In this document: one piece after another, positions 43,042 through 53,288 of the stretch
Position numbering within the stretch: the stretch's first letter is position 1
How the letters are laid out: the number at the start of each line of letters is the position of its first letter
Origin: Bacteroides sedimenti
Lineage (GTDB): Bacteria > Bacteroidota > Bacteroidia > Bacteroidales > Bacteroidaceae
Length of the DNA stretch: 64,000 nucleotides
NCBI RefSeq assembly: GCF_040365225.1
Contig: NZ_AP028055.1
Span: 1,488,001 to 1,552,000 of the forward strand
Direction: 5' to 3'
Position numbers and translations under genes: made by a program
Notes under the pieces: generated by a model
What the model was told of the DNA's origin: nothing
Databases searched by the model: none
What the model saw: only the letters and a program-made list of their open reading frames with translations

Positions 43042-44577
43042 ATGGCAATAATGATGAAAAACCTCTCTGCTTTTTTACTTGCATCTTCATTAATCTGCTC
43101 TGCATATACTGCAGCACAACCCAAAGATGCCGCCAATCCGGATTGGCAAAAAGAGATTCCTCGGGTAATTTATCCCGACCAGCAGCTGGTCGATTTATAC
43201 GAAAAAACTTGGGCCATAGCAGCCGACCGGGTCCGCATTGGTCCGCAAGGACTTCCGGCAAGTCCTTATCTTGATGAGAACTGTTATGAGGACCAAATCT
43301 GGATTTGGGATTCCTGCTTTATGGTTATGTTTTCCAAATATGCACCGAAAGCATTTCCCGGAAAAGAGACACTAAATAATCTCTATTACCCAATTCATGA
43401 AAACGTGAAGACCCCTTTGCGGATTCATCTCAGAGACAATCCTCCTTTGTTTGCATGGATAGAGCACGATAATTACCGGTTTACAGGAGACTACGAACAT
43501 TTGAAGCTTGTACTTCAGGATAAGAAATTTCTTCAACGTCATTTCGACTATTTCAACACAGTTCCTAAAGGCAATAAGCAACCGGAGATAAGCCCCAACG
43601 AGATTTTCCGCGGCATAGTAAAAGGCAACAAAAATAATATCATCGGTTTCACATGGACAGGAGGTGCCAGCGGTATGGATAATACCCCACGTGGACGCGA
43701 TGTGGGCGGTTATAACAAAATTATGTGGATAGATGCAATTTCACAACAAGCTCTTTCGGCCTTGTATATTGCCCGTCTTTGCGAACAAGGTAATCTTAAG
43801 GCTGAAGCAAAAGATTGGCAAAAGCGCTACGAACTCTTGAAGAAAGAGATTAACAACCGCTACTGGGATAAGAAAGATGGCTATTATTACGACATTGAAA
43901 TAGCTACCGGAAAACCATGCCGAATAAAGACTCCTGCATCTTTTTGGACTATGCTGGCCGAAATACCTTCAAAGAAACAGGCTGCCCAGATGGTTGAGAT
44001 GCTGAAATCAGACCGTTTTCTGGGAGGTGATTATCCATGGGTTTCACTGGCACGCGATGATAAGGATTACAATGCTGCAACCGGAGATTACTGGCGAGGC
44101 GGAATCTGGCTGCCCATGGCTTATATGGGAACCAAAGCACTCGAGAAATATGGCTATTATGACTTAGCCGACAAGCTTGCAGAAAAGGTATTGCGCCAAC
44201 AGTTACGTACATATCTGGCAATTACTCCGCATACAATTTGGGAATGTTATAGCCCCGGCAAAGATGAACCTTCAACTGAACATGGACGTCGTGCACGCCC
44301 CGATTTCTGTGGGTGGTCTGCTTTAGGCCCCATCTCTCTTTTCATAGAAAATGTATTGGGATTCAATAAGGTAGATGCTATAACAAACACGGTTGAATGG
44401 AGACTGAAACCAATGGCAGGCACACAGGGCATCAGGAATCTTCATTTCGGAGACACGGTGACCGACATTGTTTATGATGCCTCAACCCAGAAAATAAACG
44501 TAAAAACAAATAGATCGTTTACATTAAAAGTAAATGGAAAAGTGCATCACATAGCTGTTGGTGAATCTGTTATTTAG
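43042..44577 (+). CDS. MGH1-like (GH63-clan) glycoside hydrolase
   Basis: This 511-residue secreted protein has an (alpha/alpha)6-barrel pattern: WIWDSCFMVMFSKYAPKAFPG, WTGGASGMDNTPRGRD, INNRYWDKKDGYYYDI, YWRGGIWLPMAYMG and HTIWECYSP. These match the MGH1-like / GH63-like family of exo-acting glycosidases. The signal peptide is MKNLSAFLLASSLICSAYTA. The ATG at 43042 is used, but 43051 or 43054 would place the Lys nearer the start and are equally possible. Substrate is unknown; neighbours encode hexosaminidases, so a host or microbial N-glycan-type target is plausible. Confidence 0.82.
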   Translation: MAIMMKNLSAFLLASSLICSAYTAAQPKDAANPDWQKEIPRVIYPDQQLVDLYEKTWAIAADRVRIGPQGLPASPYLDENCYEDQIWIWDSCFMVMFSKYAPKAFPGKETLNNLYYPIHENVKTPLRIHLRDNPPLFAWIEHDNYRFTGDYEHLKLVLQDKKFLQRHFDYFNTVPKGNKQPEISPNEIFRGIVKGNKNNIIGFTWTGGASGMDNTPRGRDVGGYNKIMWIDAISQQALSALYIARLCEQGNLKAEAKDWQKRYELLKKEINNRYWDKKDGYYYDIEIATGKPCRIKTPASFWTMLAEIPSKKQAAQMVEMLKSDRFLGGDYPWVSLARDDKDYNAATGDYWRGGIWLPMAYMGTKALEKYGYYDLADKLAEKVLRQQLRTYLAITPHTIWECYSPGKDEPSTEHGRRARPDFCGWSALGPISLFIENVLGFNKVDAITNTVEWRLKPMAGTQGIRNLHFGDTVTDIVYDASTQKINVKTNRSFTLKVNGKVHHIAVGESVI

Positions 44578-44580
44578 TGG

Positions 44581-44588
44581 TATATTTG
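44581..44588 (+). promoter_or_regulatory. Putative -7 box (TATATTTG) of the GH20 gene
   Basis: TATATTTG lies 3 nt after the preceding stop and 81 nt before the GH20 ATG. The GH20 gene may therefore be transcribed independently. Confidence 0.5.
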
Positions 44589-44669
44589 CGCATAAAAATA
44601 AAGTCTGCATATCAAATCACTCCCAATAGATACTCAAACAAATCAAACCAACAAATAATAATTTTAATC

Positions 44670-46949
44670 ATGAAAAGAAGAACCATAACATGTGTTTTAA
44701 CAGTTTTGTGTTTTAGCCACATTCTGTTCGGGCAAACAGAAAAGGTTTCTATTCTTCCTGCTCCAGCTCACATTAGTGAGAGTTCAGGTACTTATACTTT
44801 AAAGAATGGAATTAAAATTGGCGTATCAAACAAGTCATTGTTGCCCGCGGCACTCTATTTGCAAAGTATCCTTCAAGGTTCAGTTACCTCAAAGGTAATT
44901 ACAGGTAAAGGAGACATCTGCTTGCAATTAGAAAACGGAGCTCAAAAGGAAGGGGCCTACAGCTTACAGGTGAATGCCAAAAACATTGTTGCAAAATCAT
45001 CCAGTTATTCGGGTATTATAGCTGCAATATCCACTATTCATCAATTATTGCCGGTTGAATCAGTGCAAAAGACAAAAAAGGGAGTTCAGATTCCTTTGGT
45101 TAACATAAAAGATGAACCACGTTTTGCCTGGAGAGGTTTAATGCTCGATGCTTCCCGCCATTTCTGGAATAAAGAAGAAGTGAAAAGGGTGCTGGATATG
45201 ATGACACTGTATAAACTTAATAAATTTCATTGGCATCTGACTGACGATCAGGGTTGGCGCATCGAAATCAAGAAATATCCGTTGCTCACCGAAAAAGGAG
45301 CATGGCGTACTTTCAACTCACAAGACAAGGAGTGCATGCGTTTGGCTACAGAACAAAACAATCCCGACTTTCTTATTCCCGAAAACAAGCTGAAGGTTGC
45401 AGGCAAAGATACGTTGTATGGAGGATTTTATACTCAGGAAGACATCAAGGAGATTGTTGCTTATGCTTCGCAGCGTGGCATAGAAGTGATTCCGGAAATT
45501 GATATGCCCGGTCATTTCTTGGCAGCTATTTCCCAGTATCCCGATGTGGCCTGCACAGGTTTAATAGGATGGGGACAGACTTTCTCTTCTCCAATCTGTC
45601 CCGGCAAAGATTCTTCTTTGGAATTCTGCAAGAATATCTACAAAGAGGTTTTTGCTTTGTTTCCTTCTAAATATGTACATCTCGGAGCCGATGAGGTGGA
45701 AAAGAGCAACTGGAAAAAATGTCAGGATTGCCAGAACAGAATAAAGAAAGAAGGGCTGGCTTCGGAAGAGGCTCTTCAGGCATGGTTTGTTCGTAATATG
45801 GAGCAGTTCTTCAAAGAAAACGGTAAAAGAATGATTGGCTGGGACGAGGTTGTAGGTGACGGATTATCAAAAGATGCCGTAATCATGTGGTGGCGCAGCT
45901 GGGAAAAAGGAGCTGTACCTAGTGCACTAGCGCAAGGCAAGAATGTGGTATTATCACCCAATGCCTGCTTTTATTTCGATTACCAACAAGATAAGAATTC
46001 ATTGAAAAGCATTCTGGAATTCGACCCGATGTCAAACGCAACAGATATTGCCCAACAAAATTTAATCATGGGTGTACAGGCTAATATCTGGACCGAATAT
46101 ATACCTTCGATGAAACGTGTTGAATATATGATCGTTCCCCGAATGATAGCACTTAGTCAGGTTGCCTGGGGCAATAAGGCGAGTAAGATGAGTACAGCCG
46201 ATTTTATGAAAGCACTAGCATCACAGATGAGCAGGCTCGATAAGATGAATGTAAACTATCGCATCACTGATTTGGATGGTTTCTATAACGTGAATGCTTT
46301 TGTAAACGAAGGCCATCTGAATATCAGCTGTCCGCTTCCCGGATTGGAAGTTCGTTATACTACAGATGGGACTGTACCGACAAAATCATCACCATTGTAC
46401 AAAGGTGATTTGAAGGTTACCGAAACAACCAACTTTATGCTTCGCAGCTTCCGTCCTGATGGTACAGGTTGCGACGTTGTAAATACAAAGTTCATCAAAG
46501 AACCATATCTGGAGGCAGACGCCACAGCATCTCCTCAAGAGAATGGCTTGCTCGCCATATGGCACGATTTCAGAGGGAATAAATGTGCAGATATTACCAA
46601 TGCTCCGAAGAAAGGAGAATATACAGTGGATAATATTTCTATTCCTTCCGAAGTAAAAGGCAACATCGGTCTGGTACTGAAAGGTTATCTGCAAATTCCT
46701 CAGGACGACATCTATACCTTTGCACTAACGTCTGACGATGGCAGTATCTTTTCTATTGATGGGAACACGGTTATTGATAATGACGGCCCTCACTCACCTC
46801 GTGAAGTAATTGCCCAAAAAGCCCTGAAGAAAGGCCTTCACCCCATTGAAATTCGTTACTTCGACAGCAATGGCGGAATGTTGCAGATGTGTTTAATCAA
46901 CAAGAACGGAGAAAAAACTATCCTATCGAAAGATTGGTTCAAACACTAA
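44670..46949 (+). CDS. Beta-N-acetylhexosaminidase, GH20, with PA14 domain
   Basis: This 759-residue protein removes terminal beta-linked GlcNAc/GalNAc. It has a signal peptide (1-21, ending FG), a GH20b domain (about 25-150), and a GH20 TIM barrel (about 150-500) with HWHLTDDQGWRIEIK and the catalytic pair Asp341-Glu342 in HLGADEVEKSNW. A chitobiase-like beta domain follows (about 540-600), then a C-terminal PA14-like domain (about 615-759; YTFALTSDDGSIFSIDGNTVIDNDG) that probably binds carbohydrate. The ATG at 44670 is chosen because the signal peptide starts there. Confidence 0.92.
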   Translation: MKRRTITCVLTVLCFSHILFGQTEKVSILPAPAHISESSGTYTLKNGIKIGVSNKSLLPAALYLQSILQGSVTSKVITGKGDICLQLENGAQKEGAYSLQVNAKNIVAKSSSYSGIIAAISTIHQLLPVESVQKTKKGVQIPLVNIKDEPRFAWRGLMLDASRHFWNKEEVKRVLDMMTLYKLNKFHWHLTDDQGWRIEIKKYPLLTEKGAWRTFNSQDKECMRLATEQNNPDFLIPENKLKVAGKDTLYGGFYTQEDIKEIVAYASQRGIEVIPEIDMPGHFLAAISQYPDVACTGLIGWGQTFSSPICPGKDSSLEFCKNIYKEVFALFPSKYVHLGADEVEKSNWKKCQDCQNRIKKEGLASEEALQAWFVRNMEQFFKENGKRMIGWDEVVGDGLSKDAVIMWWRSWEKGAVPSALAQGKNVVLSPNACFYFDYQQDKNSLKSILEFDPMSNATDIAQQNLIMGVQANIWTEYIPSMKRVEYMIVPRMIALSQVAWGNKASKMSTADFMKALASQMSRLDKMNVNYRITDLDGFYNVNAFVNEGHLNISCPLPGLEVRYTTDGTVPTKSSPLYKGDLKVTETTNFMLRSFRPDGTGCDVVNTKFIKEPYLEADATASPQENGLLAIWHDFRGNKCADITNAPKKGEYTVDNISIPSEVKGNIGLVLKGYLQIPQDDIYTFALTSDDGSIFSIDGNTVIDNDGPHSPREVIAQKALKKGLHPIEIRYFDSNGGMLQMCLINKNGEKTILSKDWFKH

Positions 46950-46983
46950 TCACTAAGACTGATATAAAAATTTTAATATAAGG

Positions 46984-47023
46984 AAAAAGGAGGGTGTCCA
47001 AAAACGAGACAATCCTCCTTTTT
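46984..47023. terminator. Terminator after the GH20 gene
   Basis: AAAAAGGAGG (46984-46993) pairs with CCTCCTTTTT (47014-47023), followed by TTATTGC. It lies between convergent genes. Confidence 0.85.
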
Positions 47024-47186
47024 TTATTGCTCTGTCAGGTCTCTCTCTGAACCCATTTACAGATATTCAATTCTCAGGAATTTAATTATGTCTTTATAGT
47101 TCTTTTATGTTTATTCAAAGATCCCTATTTCAGATAGTGCACAAGCCAATCAGGCCGACTAGATTCAAACATCAAAAAAGCTGAGG

Positions 47187-47477
47187 TTACTTATCATTCG
47201 ACCGCAATATACTTATAACAAGAGCTATTGCCACAGCCACATCTACAACATTCCACAAGCCTCTTCCGAGTGCTATTTTGAAAAAAGGCTGAAAAAGCAA
47301 CGCCAATGCTCCGTATCCAAAAGCTATTTTTTCCTGATTCTCTTTGTAAGATAGGAATGCAAGATAGGAAAAGGATACAAAACAGATGAAACGCACAGAT
47401 TGGAAATATCCATATGGCATATTGAATAAACAAAGAAGTAATATAACAGCCAGAGAGATTTTAATAAAGTTTTTCAT
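47187..47477 (-). CDS. Small four-helix membrane protein, DUF6804-like
   Basis: This 96-residue, very hydrophobic protein has about four transmembrane helices (6-24, 28-44, 52-68, 73-91) and a short charged loop KENQEKI. It resembles DUF6804 proteins, which have no known function. It stands alone between glycosidase genes. Confidence 0.7.
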   Translation of the reverse strand: MKNFIKISLAVILLLCLFNMPYGYFQSVRFICFVSFSYLAFLSYKENQEKIAFGYGALALLFQPFFKIALGRGLWNVVDVAVAIALVISILRSNDK

Positions 47478-47842
47478 GCCTGATTATTATTTATTTATAC
47501 TCTTTAGGTACCGCTGGCAACATTGAGAAAAGTCCGTTCATTCAGTTGCACAGAATATTGAATACGATTGTTTCTATTTCTATATTAGATTTTCTATAAC
47601 AAATATATAAAGTTTAATTCAGAATTCCCAATATTTTTCATTTTTTACAAAAAAACCAATAATTGAATATAGCGATGCTTCTAAATAGCAACTCAATACG
47701 CGCAAACACCGGAATGGTTAATCGTATAATTCTGTTTACGAATATAAAACAGGACATTAGTTGCAATCAGTAAATTAAAAGATAAAATAGCAGAATTTGA
47801 AGAGGTTTAGGGGATATATTATAAGTTCAAAAAATATTTTAG
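47478..47842. other. AT-rich divergent intergenic region
   Basis: It lies between the small membrane protein and the GH89 gene. It contains no ORF or repeat I can support, only the promoter of GH89 at its right edge. Confidence 0.4.
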
Positions 47843-47850
47843 TAGTTTTG
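47843..47850 (+). promoter_or_regulatory. Putative -7 box (TAGTTTTG) of the GH89 gene
   Basis: TAGTTTTG fits TAnnTTTG and lies 50 nt before the GH89 ATG. Confidence 0.55.
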
Positions 47851-47900
47851 CCACTCCTAACTAAGATTATTTAAAAACACTAATTATTTTCTCATACACT

Positions 47901-50048
47901 ATGAAATATTTCAATCTACTGTGGGTACTGCTTATATCAGTGACAATGCATGCAAATCCGGTGAATGATTTGCTCGAGAGATTAGACAAGGGGGCTTCAA
48001 GGCATTTTATTATCGAGAAGGTGAAAGCTGATGCAGACTTCTTTGAGCTGGACAGCAGAAATGGTAAGATTGTCGTTCGGGGCAACAATTATGTTAATCT
48101 TGCTGCGGGTGTAAACTGGTACCTTAAATATTATGCCCATGTGAATATTTCATGGAATAACATGAACGTGAAGTTGCCGAATGTCCTGCCTGAAGTAAAG
48201 AAAGCAGAGAGACACGAAACAAATATGAAGTTTCGTTACGACCTCAACTATTGTACTCATTCTTACTCTATGGCATTCTGGGACTGGGAACGCTGGGAGA
48301 AAGAGATAGACTGGATGGCGCTTCACGGCATCAACATGCCGCTTTCAATTGTCGGCACGGAAGCTGTCTGGTTCAATGTACTAAAGAAACTTGGGTATAA
48401 TCGTGACGAGATAAATGAATTCATCTGCGGACCAGGATTTTTTGCCTGGTGGTTGATGAACAATCTTGAAGGCTGGGGCGGTCCTAATCCCGACAGTTGG
48501 TACACTCAGCGCATAGCTTTGCAAAAGAAGATCGTGAAGCGTATGCGCGAACTGGGCATTGAGCCTGTTTTTGCAGGGTATTCGGGAATGGTTCCAAACA
48601 ATGCAAAAGAGAAACTTCAGCTGAATGTTTCCAATCCGGGATTATGGTGCGGTTACCGTCGTCCGGCGTTTCTCCAGCCTACTGACCCAAAGTTCAAGGT
48701 TATAGCCGATTTATACTATGAGGAGATGACCCGACTTTTCGGAAAGGCAAACTATTATAGCATGGACCCCTTTCATGAAGGGGGAAATGTTGCAGGTGTC
48801 AATCTGGACGAGGCTGGCAAAGCTATTATGTCGGCTATGAAAAAATGCAATCCGAATGCTATATGGGTTGCACAGGCATGGGGAGGCAATCCAAGGGCAG
48901 AAATGATTAAAAACCTGAAGCGTGGCGACATGATTGTTCTTGATCTTTTTTCAGAGAGTCGTCCTCAATGGGGAGATCCAGAATCGACATGGTATCGCAA
49001 GAATGGTTTTGATGGTCATGACTGGCTATATTGCATGCTTCTCAATTATGGTGGCAATGTAGGACTACATGGAAAAATGCAGCACGTTATTGATGAATAC
49101 TTCAAAGCAAAATCAACACCTTTTGGTCAAACATTAAAGGGAGTAGGAATAACCATGGAAGGCATTGAGAATAATCCTGTTATGTACGAGCTTCTTTGTG
49201 AACTGCCCTGGCATAACGAAAAGTTCTCAAAAGACGAATGGCTCAAAGATTATGTAACCTCTCGCTACGGACGTTTCGATAAGAGTTTGTACGATGCCTG
49301 GATTCAATTGAGCAACTCAATCTACAACTGTCCGGCCCTTTCCACTCAACAGGGTACACACGAATCTGTTTTCTGCGCTCGCCCTTCGGATAAAGTATAT
49401 CAGGTATCAAGCTGGTCGGAAATGAATGATTACTATGATCCGATGGAAGTAATCGAGGCTGCTCGGAAATTCATGTCGGTTGCCGATAACTTCATAGGAA
49501 ACAACAATTACGAGTACGATATGGTCGATATCCTTCGTCAGGCAATTGCAGAAAAAGGACGTCTTGTGTATAAGGTAATGATGAGTGCCAAAAATGCAAA
49601 GGAGAAAGAACTTTTCGAAGAAGCAAGCAAGAGGTTTATGAATCTGCTTGATATGCAAGATAAGCTGCTTGGAACCCGCGCTGAATTTTGCCTTGGAACA
49701 TGGACAAACAGAGCGGTCAACTTAGGAAAGACTCAGGAGGAAAAGAATCTGTATGAGTGGAACGCTAAAGTTCAGATAACAACCTGGGGTAACAGAACTG
49801 CTGCAAATGACGGCGGACTTCGTGACTATGCCCACAGAGAATGGAGCGGTTTACTGAAAGATTTCTATGCAATGAGATGGAGAACATATATTGACAATGT
49901 CATTTCTAACTGGAATTCAGCAAAGGATAATCAAATTGATTATTATTCATTGGAAGAAAAGTGGGTAAATAGTCCGATTCATTATTCTCCCGATACAAAG
50001 GGAAATCCAGTAAAGGTAGCAAAAGATATCTCCAAACAGATTTTCTAA
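47901..50048 (+). CDS. Alpha-N-acetylglucosaminidase, GH89
   Basis: This 715-residue NAGLU-type enzyme removes terminal alpha-linked GlcNAc, as found on mucin O-glycans (alpha-1,4) and heparan sulfate. It has a signal peptide (1-19, ending MHA), an N-terminal alpha/beta domain (20-85), and a catalytic barrel (about 90-430) with acid/base candidate Glu293 (DPFHEGG) and nucleophile candidate Glu420 (ITMEGIENNPVMYEL). An all-helical C-terminal domain follows. With the GH20 and MGH1-like genes it makes a host-glycan trimming group without adjacent SusCD. Confidence 0.93.
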   Translation: MKYFNLLWVLLISVTMHANPVNDLLERLDKGASRHFIIEKVKADADFFELDSRNGKIVVRGNNYVNLAAGVNWYLKYYAHVNISWNNMNVKLPNVLPEVKKAERHETNMKFRYDLNYCTHSYSMAFWDWERWEKEIDWMALHGINMPLSIVGTEAVWFNVLKKLGYNRDEINEFICGPGFFAWWLMNNLEGWGGPNPDSWYTQRIALQKKIVKRMRELGIEPVFAGYSGMVPNNAKEKLQLNVSNPGLWCGYRRPAFLQPTDPKFKVIADLYYEEMTRLFGKANYYSMDPFHEGGNVAGVNLDEAGKAIMSAMKKCNPNAIWVAQAWGGNPRAEMIKNLKRGDMIVLDLFSESRPQWGDPESTWYRKNGFDGHDWLYCMLLNYGGNVGLHGKMQHVIDEYFKAKSTPFGQTLKGVGITMEGIENNPVMYELLCELPWHNEKFSKDEWLKDYVTSRYGRFDKSLYDAWIQLSNSIYNCPALSTQQGTHESVFCARPSDKVYQVSSWSEMNDYYDPMEVIEAARKFMSVADNFIGNNNYEYDMVDILRQAIAEKGRLVYKVMMSAKNAKEKELFEEASKRFMNLLDMQDKLLGTRAEFCLGTWTNRAVNLGKTQEEKNLYEWNAKVQITTWGNRTAANDGGLRDYAHREWSGLLKDFYAMRWRTYIDNVISNWNSAKDNQIDYYSLEEKWVNSPIHYSPDTKGNPVKVAKDISKQIF

Positions 50049-50100
50049 TTCTTGTCCAATAAGGACTATTTAGGGGTAATAAAAAAGACCCTGATTATAT

Positions 50101-50152
50101 AAGGCTGTGCTCACTTTTTCTCAATTCTATGGAAAAAGGAGCACAGCTTTTT
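50101..50152. terminator. Terminator after the GH89 gene
   Basis: GGCTGTGCTC pairs with GAGCACAGC (50139-50147) over a 26-nt loop with internal CTTTTTC/GAAAAAG pairing, followed by TTTTT. Confidence 0.85.
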
Positions 50153-50236
50153 GGTGGGAAAATTTATAGTGAAAACACACTATCGCCATATAGAGAGATG
50201 AAAATAATCTCACTTACAACCCATAACTTCAATAAT

Positions 50237-50296
50237 AAAAAGACCCCTTATTTCAGCTTTTTCAGATGAACAAGGCTAAAATAAAGGGCTTTTTTC
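50237..50296 (-). terminator. Terminator of cstA
   Basis: AAAAAG-CCCCTTATTT-AGC (50237-50255) pairs with GCT-AAATAA-GGG-CTTTTTT (50274-50296). It is T-rich on both sides and lies in the convergent gap about 100 nt beyond the cstA stop. Confidence 0.8.
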
Positions 50297-50394
50297 AGAG
50301 GTTTTAGTCAATAAGGTTTTCATTTCTGAAATCTCATTTTGAAACGACCTCCATTACATTAAAATCACGAAAAATTCAAAATCAAAACAATAAA

Positions 50395-52251
50395 TTACAA
50401 TATCCTGTCTTTTGAACGTACATCATTTTTAAGGTTATTATACGACATCACCGGTTCGCCAATAAGTTCTATCTCAACCGAAGAGAGCTCATTAGTACTC
50501 ATCTTGGTTATTCGTCTCCAGTTTATGATACTTTCTATAAGAACCAGACAAACCAAAAGAATCAATATCGCAGAAATAATGGCAAGAGAATACAAACCTT
50601 TCGGTAGGTAGTTCTGGAAAATATTCATAAGCGCAGCCGACAAGGTGACAACCGTAACAAAGCACAAAGGTATAACAGTTACCCAAACATATTTATTTTG
50701 TTTTGAACGGAGCAGATAGGTTGTTCCAATTGCAAACGCTATGATTGCCAGCATTTGATTGGCCGTTCCAAACAATGGCCATATGGTAGAAATATCACCC
50801 GTGTATAATAAATATCCCCAGAATAAAGTGATCAGTCCGGAAAAGAAAATCGCATTAAACCAGGAACGTTTCTTCGACATCTCCCTTGAGTTCTGACGAA
50901 ACAGATCCTGAAGCAGGTATCGGCCAATTCTTGTGCCCGAATCAATCGTTGTCAGAATAAACAGCGCCTCGAACATGATACAGAAATGATACCAGTACCC
51001 CATCATTGATTTCAGCCAGGGAACACTCTGAAATACATAAGTCATGCCGACTGCCAACGATACAGAGCCTCCGGGTCTGCCTGCAAGATCTTCACCAACC
51101 ATAGCCGATAGCTGTGGCAAATCTTGAGGAACCATGTGTAATTTATCAAAGACTTCAGGAACTGAGTTGATTGCAAAATAGTCGGAAGTTGGTAATACTG
51201 TTGCAGCAAGCAGAGCCATTATTGCAACAAAAGCTTCCAGAAGCATGGCTCCGAAACCGATTGGCAAAATATCTTTTTCGTTTTTAATCAGTTTAGGGGT
51301 TGTTCCAGAACTTATCAGAGAATGAAAACCCGACAGAGCACCACAAGCAATCGAAATAAACAGGAAAGGAAATACTTTACCCGGCACAATGGGTCCGCCA
51401 CCATTCACAAATTGGGTAACAGCCGGCATATTAATATCCGGTTGTATAATAATGATGCCAAGTGCCAAGGCACCAATCACACCCAGTTTCATATAGGTGC
51501 TCAGATAATCTCTTGGCAGAAGCAACAACCACACCGGCAATGCTGCAGCAAGGAATCCATAAACAGCAAGCAGCAGCGACATTTGTTTCTGATCAAAATC
51601 CAGGTAGCTCCCTAAAAACGAATTCTGAACCACAGGACCAAGAACAACTCCCAACAATACCAACAGAACACCTATTACAGTTCCTTCCAGTATTTTGTCA
51701 GGCCTTATATACTTTAAATAAATTCCAATGAATATGGCAACGGGGATTGTAAACCCAACCGTAAAAGTTCCCCAGGGGGAATTTTTAAGAGCGTTGACAA
51801 CCGGGATTCCCAAACCGGCCATTGATACAATAAGTATGCTAATCACTGCAAGGGAAGTTATCAGACCAAGCCTTTCTCCTACAAGATCTCGAGCAATTTC
51901 GGCTATTGATTTTCCTTTGTAACGTACCGAAGCGGTGAGAATAATCATATCGTGAACAGCTCCAGCAAATAAAGATCCAACCAGGATCCATAATATACCG
52001 GGAAGGAATCCATACTGAGCGGCAAGTACCGGGCCAATAAGAGGGCCGGCTCCTGCAATCGCAGCAAAATGATGCCCCATTAACACCACTTTGTTTGTCG
52101 GGACATAATCGTGCCCATCTTTTAAAGTAACCGATGGTACAGGATTATCTTTATTCAACATTAGAACTTTATACGCCATAAAGCGGCCATAAATCCCGTA
52201 TCCAATAGCTAAAAATAGTACTGAAATAATTACAATTACGATTGAATTCAT
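50395..52251 (-). CDS. cstA: Carbon starvation protein A, peptide/pyruvate transporter
   Basis: This 618-residue integral membrane protein has about 16-18 hydrophobic helices and CstA signatures HHFAAIAGAGPLIGPVLAAQYG, GAVHDMIILTASVRYKGKSIAEIA and CGALSGFHSLISSGTTPKLI. Family members import peptides or pyruvate during carbon limitation. The length is within the family range. A -7 box lies 115 nt upstream, leaving a long 5' leader. The neighbouring peptidase and hut genes fit amino-acid use, but cotranscription is excluded by the spacing. Confidence 0.93.
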   Translation of the reverse strand: MNSIVIVIISVLFLAIGYGIYGRFMAYKVLMLNKDNPVPSVTLKDGHDYVPTNKVVLMGHHFAAIAGAGPLIGPVLAAQYGFLPGILWILVGSLFAGAVHDMIILTASVRYKGKSIAEIARDLVGERLGLITSLAVISILIVSMAGLGIPVVNALKNSPWGTFTVGFTIPVAIFIGIYLKYIRPDKILEGTVIGVLLVLLGVVLGPVVQNSFLGSYLDFDQKQMSLLLAVYGFLAAALPVWLLLLPRDYLSTYMKLGVIGALALGIIIIQPDINMPAVTQFVNGGGPIVPGKVFPFLFISIACGALSGFHSLISSGTTPKLIKNEKDILPIGFGAMLLEAFVAIMALLAATVLPTSDYFAINSVPEVFDKLHMVPQDLPQLSAMVGEDLAGRPGGSVSLAVGMTYVFQSVPWLKSMMGYWYHFCIMFEALFILTTIDSGTRIGRYLLQDLFRQNSREMSKKRSWFNAIFFSGLITLFWGYLLYTGDISTIWPLFGTANQMLAIIAFAIGTTYLLRSKQNKYVWVTVIPLCFVTVVTLSAALMNIFQNYLPKGLYSLAIISAILILLVCLVLIESIINWRRITKMSTNELSSVEIELIGEPVMSYNNLKNDVRSKDRIL

Positions 52252-52365
52252 AAAAAGATAATATTAAATTTAAAGTTTTGTCATGGTTCATTGAGATACG
52301 TCTCTACGCTCTTCTCGGGTTACCACACTGAAATAAGGTTAAAAAAACTATAATACAATAGTCTT

Positions 52366-52373
52366 CAAAGATA
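52366..52373 (-). promoter_or_regulatory. Putative -7 box (TATCTTTG) of cstA
   Basis: The minus-strand TATCTTTG fits the consensus. The leader to the cstA ATG at 52251 would be about 105 nt and includes an out-of-frame upstream ATG (MNHDKTLNL...). Confidence 0.5.
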
Positions 52374-52430
52374 CTGTTTTCTGTTTTTTCACCAAAAAAA
52401 TAAATTATCTTTTTAATCTATGAGAACCGG

Positions 52431-53060
52431 TTAATTCATGGAAACAGGTTTCACCTTAACGCCTCTGCCCTTTTTTGTGCAGACAATGGCTCTCTTGTGC
52501 AAGGAGCGGTCAGAAAGGTCAAAAATAACATTGGGATTGAAATGTTTGCCATCAATGCGGAACTCAAAATGCAAGTGTTCAGTTGTGGCACTTCCTGTTC
52601 TTCCCGTCAAGGCAATGGCCTGTCCGGCCTTTACCACATCACCCGATTTTACAAAATTCTTCGAGTTGTGGCTATAGAGACTCTCCAATCCATTTGCATG
52701 CCGAACTACTATCACATTGCCATATCCTCCGTACTTTTTCGACATACGAACCACGCCATCAAATGTACAGCGTATCGTGTCATTGGCACATGTTTTTATG
52801 TCAGCACCCGAGTGTCCGCGGCGTGCGCCGTAACCTGAGATTACTTTTGCGCCGGGCAAAGGAAAGCAATATTCGCCCTCATTTAATTGCTCCAAGTGAA
52901 TCGTTACACTGTTGCCTTCTGCAAAAACATCAGGGTCGGAAACTCGCACATGATTAATTTCCATGCTCGAGAAGTTTTTCATAGGAGGATCTCCTGCTTG
53001 GATGAACTGTGAAAGAGATAGTAATATCGATAATGCAATAAATTTAAGAGATAATTTCAT
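52431..53060 (-). CDS. M23 family metallopeptidase (LytM-like)
   Basis: This 209-residue secreted protein has a signal peptide (1-22, ending IQAG) and an M23 domain (about 80-190): ISGYGARRGHSGADIKT carries the zinc His and Asp, SLYSHNSK and TTEHLHFEFRIDGK carry the remaining catalytic and zinc His residues. All active-site residues are present, so a glycyl or D-amino-acyl peptidoglycan endopeptidase is expected. The start at 53060 is chosen for the signal peptide. Confidence 0.92.
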   Translation of the reverse strand: MKLSLKFIALSILLSLSQFIQAGDPPMKNFSSMEINHVRVSDPDVFAEGNSVTIHLEQLNEGEYCFPLPGAKVISGYGARRGHSGADIKTCANDTIRCTFDGVVRMSKKYGGYGNVIVVRHANGLESLYSHNSKNFVKSGDVVKAGQAIALTGRTGSATTEHLHFEFRIDGKHFNPNVIFDLSDRSLHKRAIVCTKKGRGVKVKPVSMN

Positions 53061-53228
53061 GTTTTTAATATTTAGATTTTCGTAGAATCCCAATTGCTTA
53101 AGAAATCAAACAAAAGACTAGCGTCGGGCAGGATTCATGTTTCACTCATAGTATTTCGAGGAATAACTAGTCTAAAACCTGTTTATCCTCGTAAGCATTT
53201 CAAGCTTTACGACAAAAATAATAAAATT

Positions 53229-53273
53229 ATCCGTCCACTGCAAGGCTTAAATGGCAATGGACGGATTTTTTTG
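53229..53273 (-). terminator. Terminator between the hut operon and the M23 gene
   Basis: ATCCGTCCA (53229-53237) pairs with TGGACGGAT (53258-53266), with an inner CTGC/GCAA-type pairing. The + strand continues T7. On the minus strand, ATAATTTTATTATTTTTG follows the stem after hutI. Confidence 0.85.
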
Positions 53274-53288
53274 GTTTTTATCCTGATT

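Noticed and set aside
52252..52365. Leader peptide or upstream ORF (MNHDKTLNL...) before cstA
   Set aside because: The frame overlaps the cstA start and has no paired hairpins or acidic/proline pattern, so the support is too weak.
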